Shown here piece after piece: positions 5,301 to 6,250 of a stretch of 6,250 bases of DNA; within the stretch, counting starts at the first letter, position 1, and each line of letters begins with the position of its first letter. The stretch covers positions 1-6,250 of the forward strand of contig JAGVCB010000092.1 of NCBI GenBank assembly GCA_020059445.1, read 5' to 3'. The position numbers and the translations under genes are program-made. The notes below the pieces were generated by a model. It made no database searches and was not told where the DNA came from. It saw only the letters and a list, made by a program, of their open reading frames with translations. This DNA is from Polynucleobacter sp. GTDB taxonomy: Bacteria > Pseudomonadota > Gammaproteobacteria > Burkholderiales > Burkholderiaceae.

Positions 5301-6250
5301 ATGGTGAACACGCAAGGCTTTGGATCAGGGCCAAGCCTCGCCCCTCAGCACATGGCTTTAATTCCGCCGGAGAAGCTGGTTGAAATTGAAAAGCAATATG
5401 CCAAAGATCTATCTGAACTTTGGGCTAATCCAACAGGAACACCTATCAACGATCGTCGGTTCAGAGGCGAAGCTTGGCAAAATCCATGGAACCAAGCCAC
5501 GGTTAATTTTTATTTATTGAATTCTCGTCATTTATTGAATTTGGCTGATGCTGTAGAAGCAGAAGCCAAGGTCCGTCAAAGAATACGTTTCAGTATTGAG
5601 CAAATGATTGATGCCATGTCGCCTGCAAACTTCTTGGCGACCAATCCTGAGGCACAGCAACGTTTGATTGACACCCAAGGTGAATCTTTGCGCACAGGCA
5701 TCCTGAATGCTTTGCAAGATTTGGGTAAGGGCAAAGTCTCACAAACAGACGAGTCAGCTTTTGAAGTAGGTAAGAACGTCGCAACCACTGAGGGCGCCGT
5801 TGTTAATCAAACCAAGTTGTTCCAGATTTTGCAATTCAAGCCACTGACTGAACAAGTATTTGAGCGCCCGTACTTGATGATTCCACCGTGTATCAACAAA
5901 TATTACATTTTGGATTTGCAGCCTGAAAGTTCCATGGTGCGCTATTTGGTTGAACAAGGTCATACCGTTTACTTGATCTCTTGGAAAAATCCAGATCCAA
6001 GCATGGCTGATACCACTTGGGATGATTACATCGGTGCAGCTATTCATGGCATTGAAACAGTTCAAAATATCAGTGGTCAAAAGCAAATCAACATCCTGGG
6101 TTTTTGCGTGGGTGGCACGATCACCGCCACGGCTTTGGCAGTGATGGCTGCTAGAAATCAACACCCAGCTTCTAGTTTGACCTTATTGACGACTTTGTTA
6201 GATTTTTCTGACACGGGTATCTTGGATGTATTTATTGATGAATCTTTGGT
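5301..6250 (+). CDS. phaC: Class I poly(3-hydroxyalkanoate) synthase PhaC, N-terminal part
   Basis: Polymerises (R)-3-hydroxyacyl-CoA, typically 3-hydroxybutyryl-CoA, into PHA storage granules, on whose surface it works. The frame is open from ATG 5301 to the window edge (316 full codons), roughly the first 55-60% of the protein. The PhaC N-terminal domain shows AWQNPWNQATVNFYLLNSRH, ADAVEAEAKVRQRIRFSIEQ, DAMSPANFLATNPEAQQ, ISQTDESAFEVG-like KVSQTDESAFEVG, and NKYYILDLQPESSMVRYLVE. The alpha/beta-hydrolase nucleophile is in the modified lipase box GFCVGG, with catalytic Cys269; the Asp and His of the triad lie beyond the edge. As recalled, the same cysteine in C. necator PhaC1 is Cys319, so this protein lacks about 50 residues of the variable N-terminal extension; no better upstream start exists. 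Class I is inferred from the Cupriavidus-like sequence; a partner phaE or phaR subunit gene cannot be checked. In C. necator the same rluD-pgeF-phaC order is followed by phaA and phaB. Confidence 0.95.
   Translation, partial: MVNTQGFGSGPSLAPQHMALIPPEKLVEIEKQYAKDLSELWANPTGTPINDRRFRGEAWQNPWNQATVNFYLLNSRHLLNLADAVEAEAKVRQRIRFSIEQMIDAMSPANFLATNPEAQQRLIDTQGESLRTGILNALQDLGKGKVSQTDESAFEVGKNVATTEGAVVNQTKLFQILQFKPLTEQVFERPYLMIPPCINKYYILDLQPESSMVRYLVEQGHTVYLISWKNPDPSMADTTWDDYIGAAIHGIETVQNISGQKQINILGFCVGGTITATALAVMAARNQHPASSLTLLTTLLDFSDTGILDVFIDESL

Noticed and set aside
5754..6164. 136-codon minus-strand open frame
   Set aside because: It is antisense to the highly conserved PhaC core that includes the GFCVGG box, and has no recognisable domain.
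1..6250. Defence system, mobile element, CRISPR or other novel cassette
   Set aside because: Every long stretch is explained by six recognisable housekeeping or storage genes in known gene order; there are no repeats, transposase or integrase motifs or compositional breaks visible by eye.

Overview
This is an ordinary bacterial chromosome segment. The protein sequences look most like the Burkholderiaceae (Betaproteobacteria), and the modest G+C together with this gene order suggests a Polynucleobacter-like freshwater bacterium. The affiliation is inferred from remembered protein resemblance and gene order, not from a search. Six protein-coding genes fill almost the whole window. I see no tRNA, rRNA, CRISPR array, insertion sequence or phage gene, and no stretch longer than 300 bases without a gene.

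Left to right: (1) 1-1218, minus strand, most of a lysophospholipid transporter gene (lplT) whose C-terminal end lies beyond the left edge. (2) 1239-2372, plus strand, alanine racemase (alr), diverging from lplT with only 20 bases between start codons. (3) 2373-2444, a short convergent gap holding a near-perfect palindrome that probably ends transcription from one or both sides. (4) 2445-3320, minus strand, the outer-membrane assembly lipoprotein bamD. (5) 3296-4339, plus strand, the 23S rRNA pseudouridine synthase rluD, whose longest reading frame overlaps the start of bamD head to head. (6) 4369-5157, plus strand, the peptidoglycan editing factor pgeF, 29 bases after rluD and probably co-transcribed. 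(7) 5158-5300, a 143-base gap with a candidate promoter and an inverted repeat. (8) 5301 to the right edge, plus strand, the N-terminal part of a class I poly(3-hydroxyalkanoate) synthase (phaC).

Most of the genes serve the cell envelope: LplT recycles lysophospholipids at the inner membrane, Alr makes D-alanine for peptidoglycan, PgeF keeps wrong residues out of peptidoglycan precursors, and BamD helps insert outer-membrane proteins. RluD acts on the large ribosomal subunit. PhaC starts the carbon-storage (PHA) module, whose other genes (usually phaA, phaB, phaR) would be expected to the right. The divergent arrangement of bamD with rluD-pgeF is also known from E. coli, and bamD/rluD/pgeF next to phaC is known from Cupriavidus necator, so this is ancestral gene order rather than an accessory island.

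I found no undescribed system. The points worth a second look are regulatory: two head-to-head gene pairs with no room for conventional promoters between them, the uncertain rluD start, a consensus -10 box for bamD inside rluD, the alr/bamD palindrome, and the inverted repeat in front of phaC.
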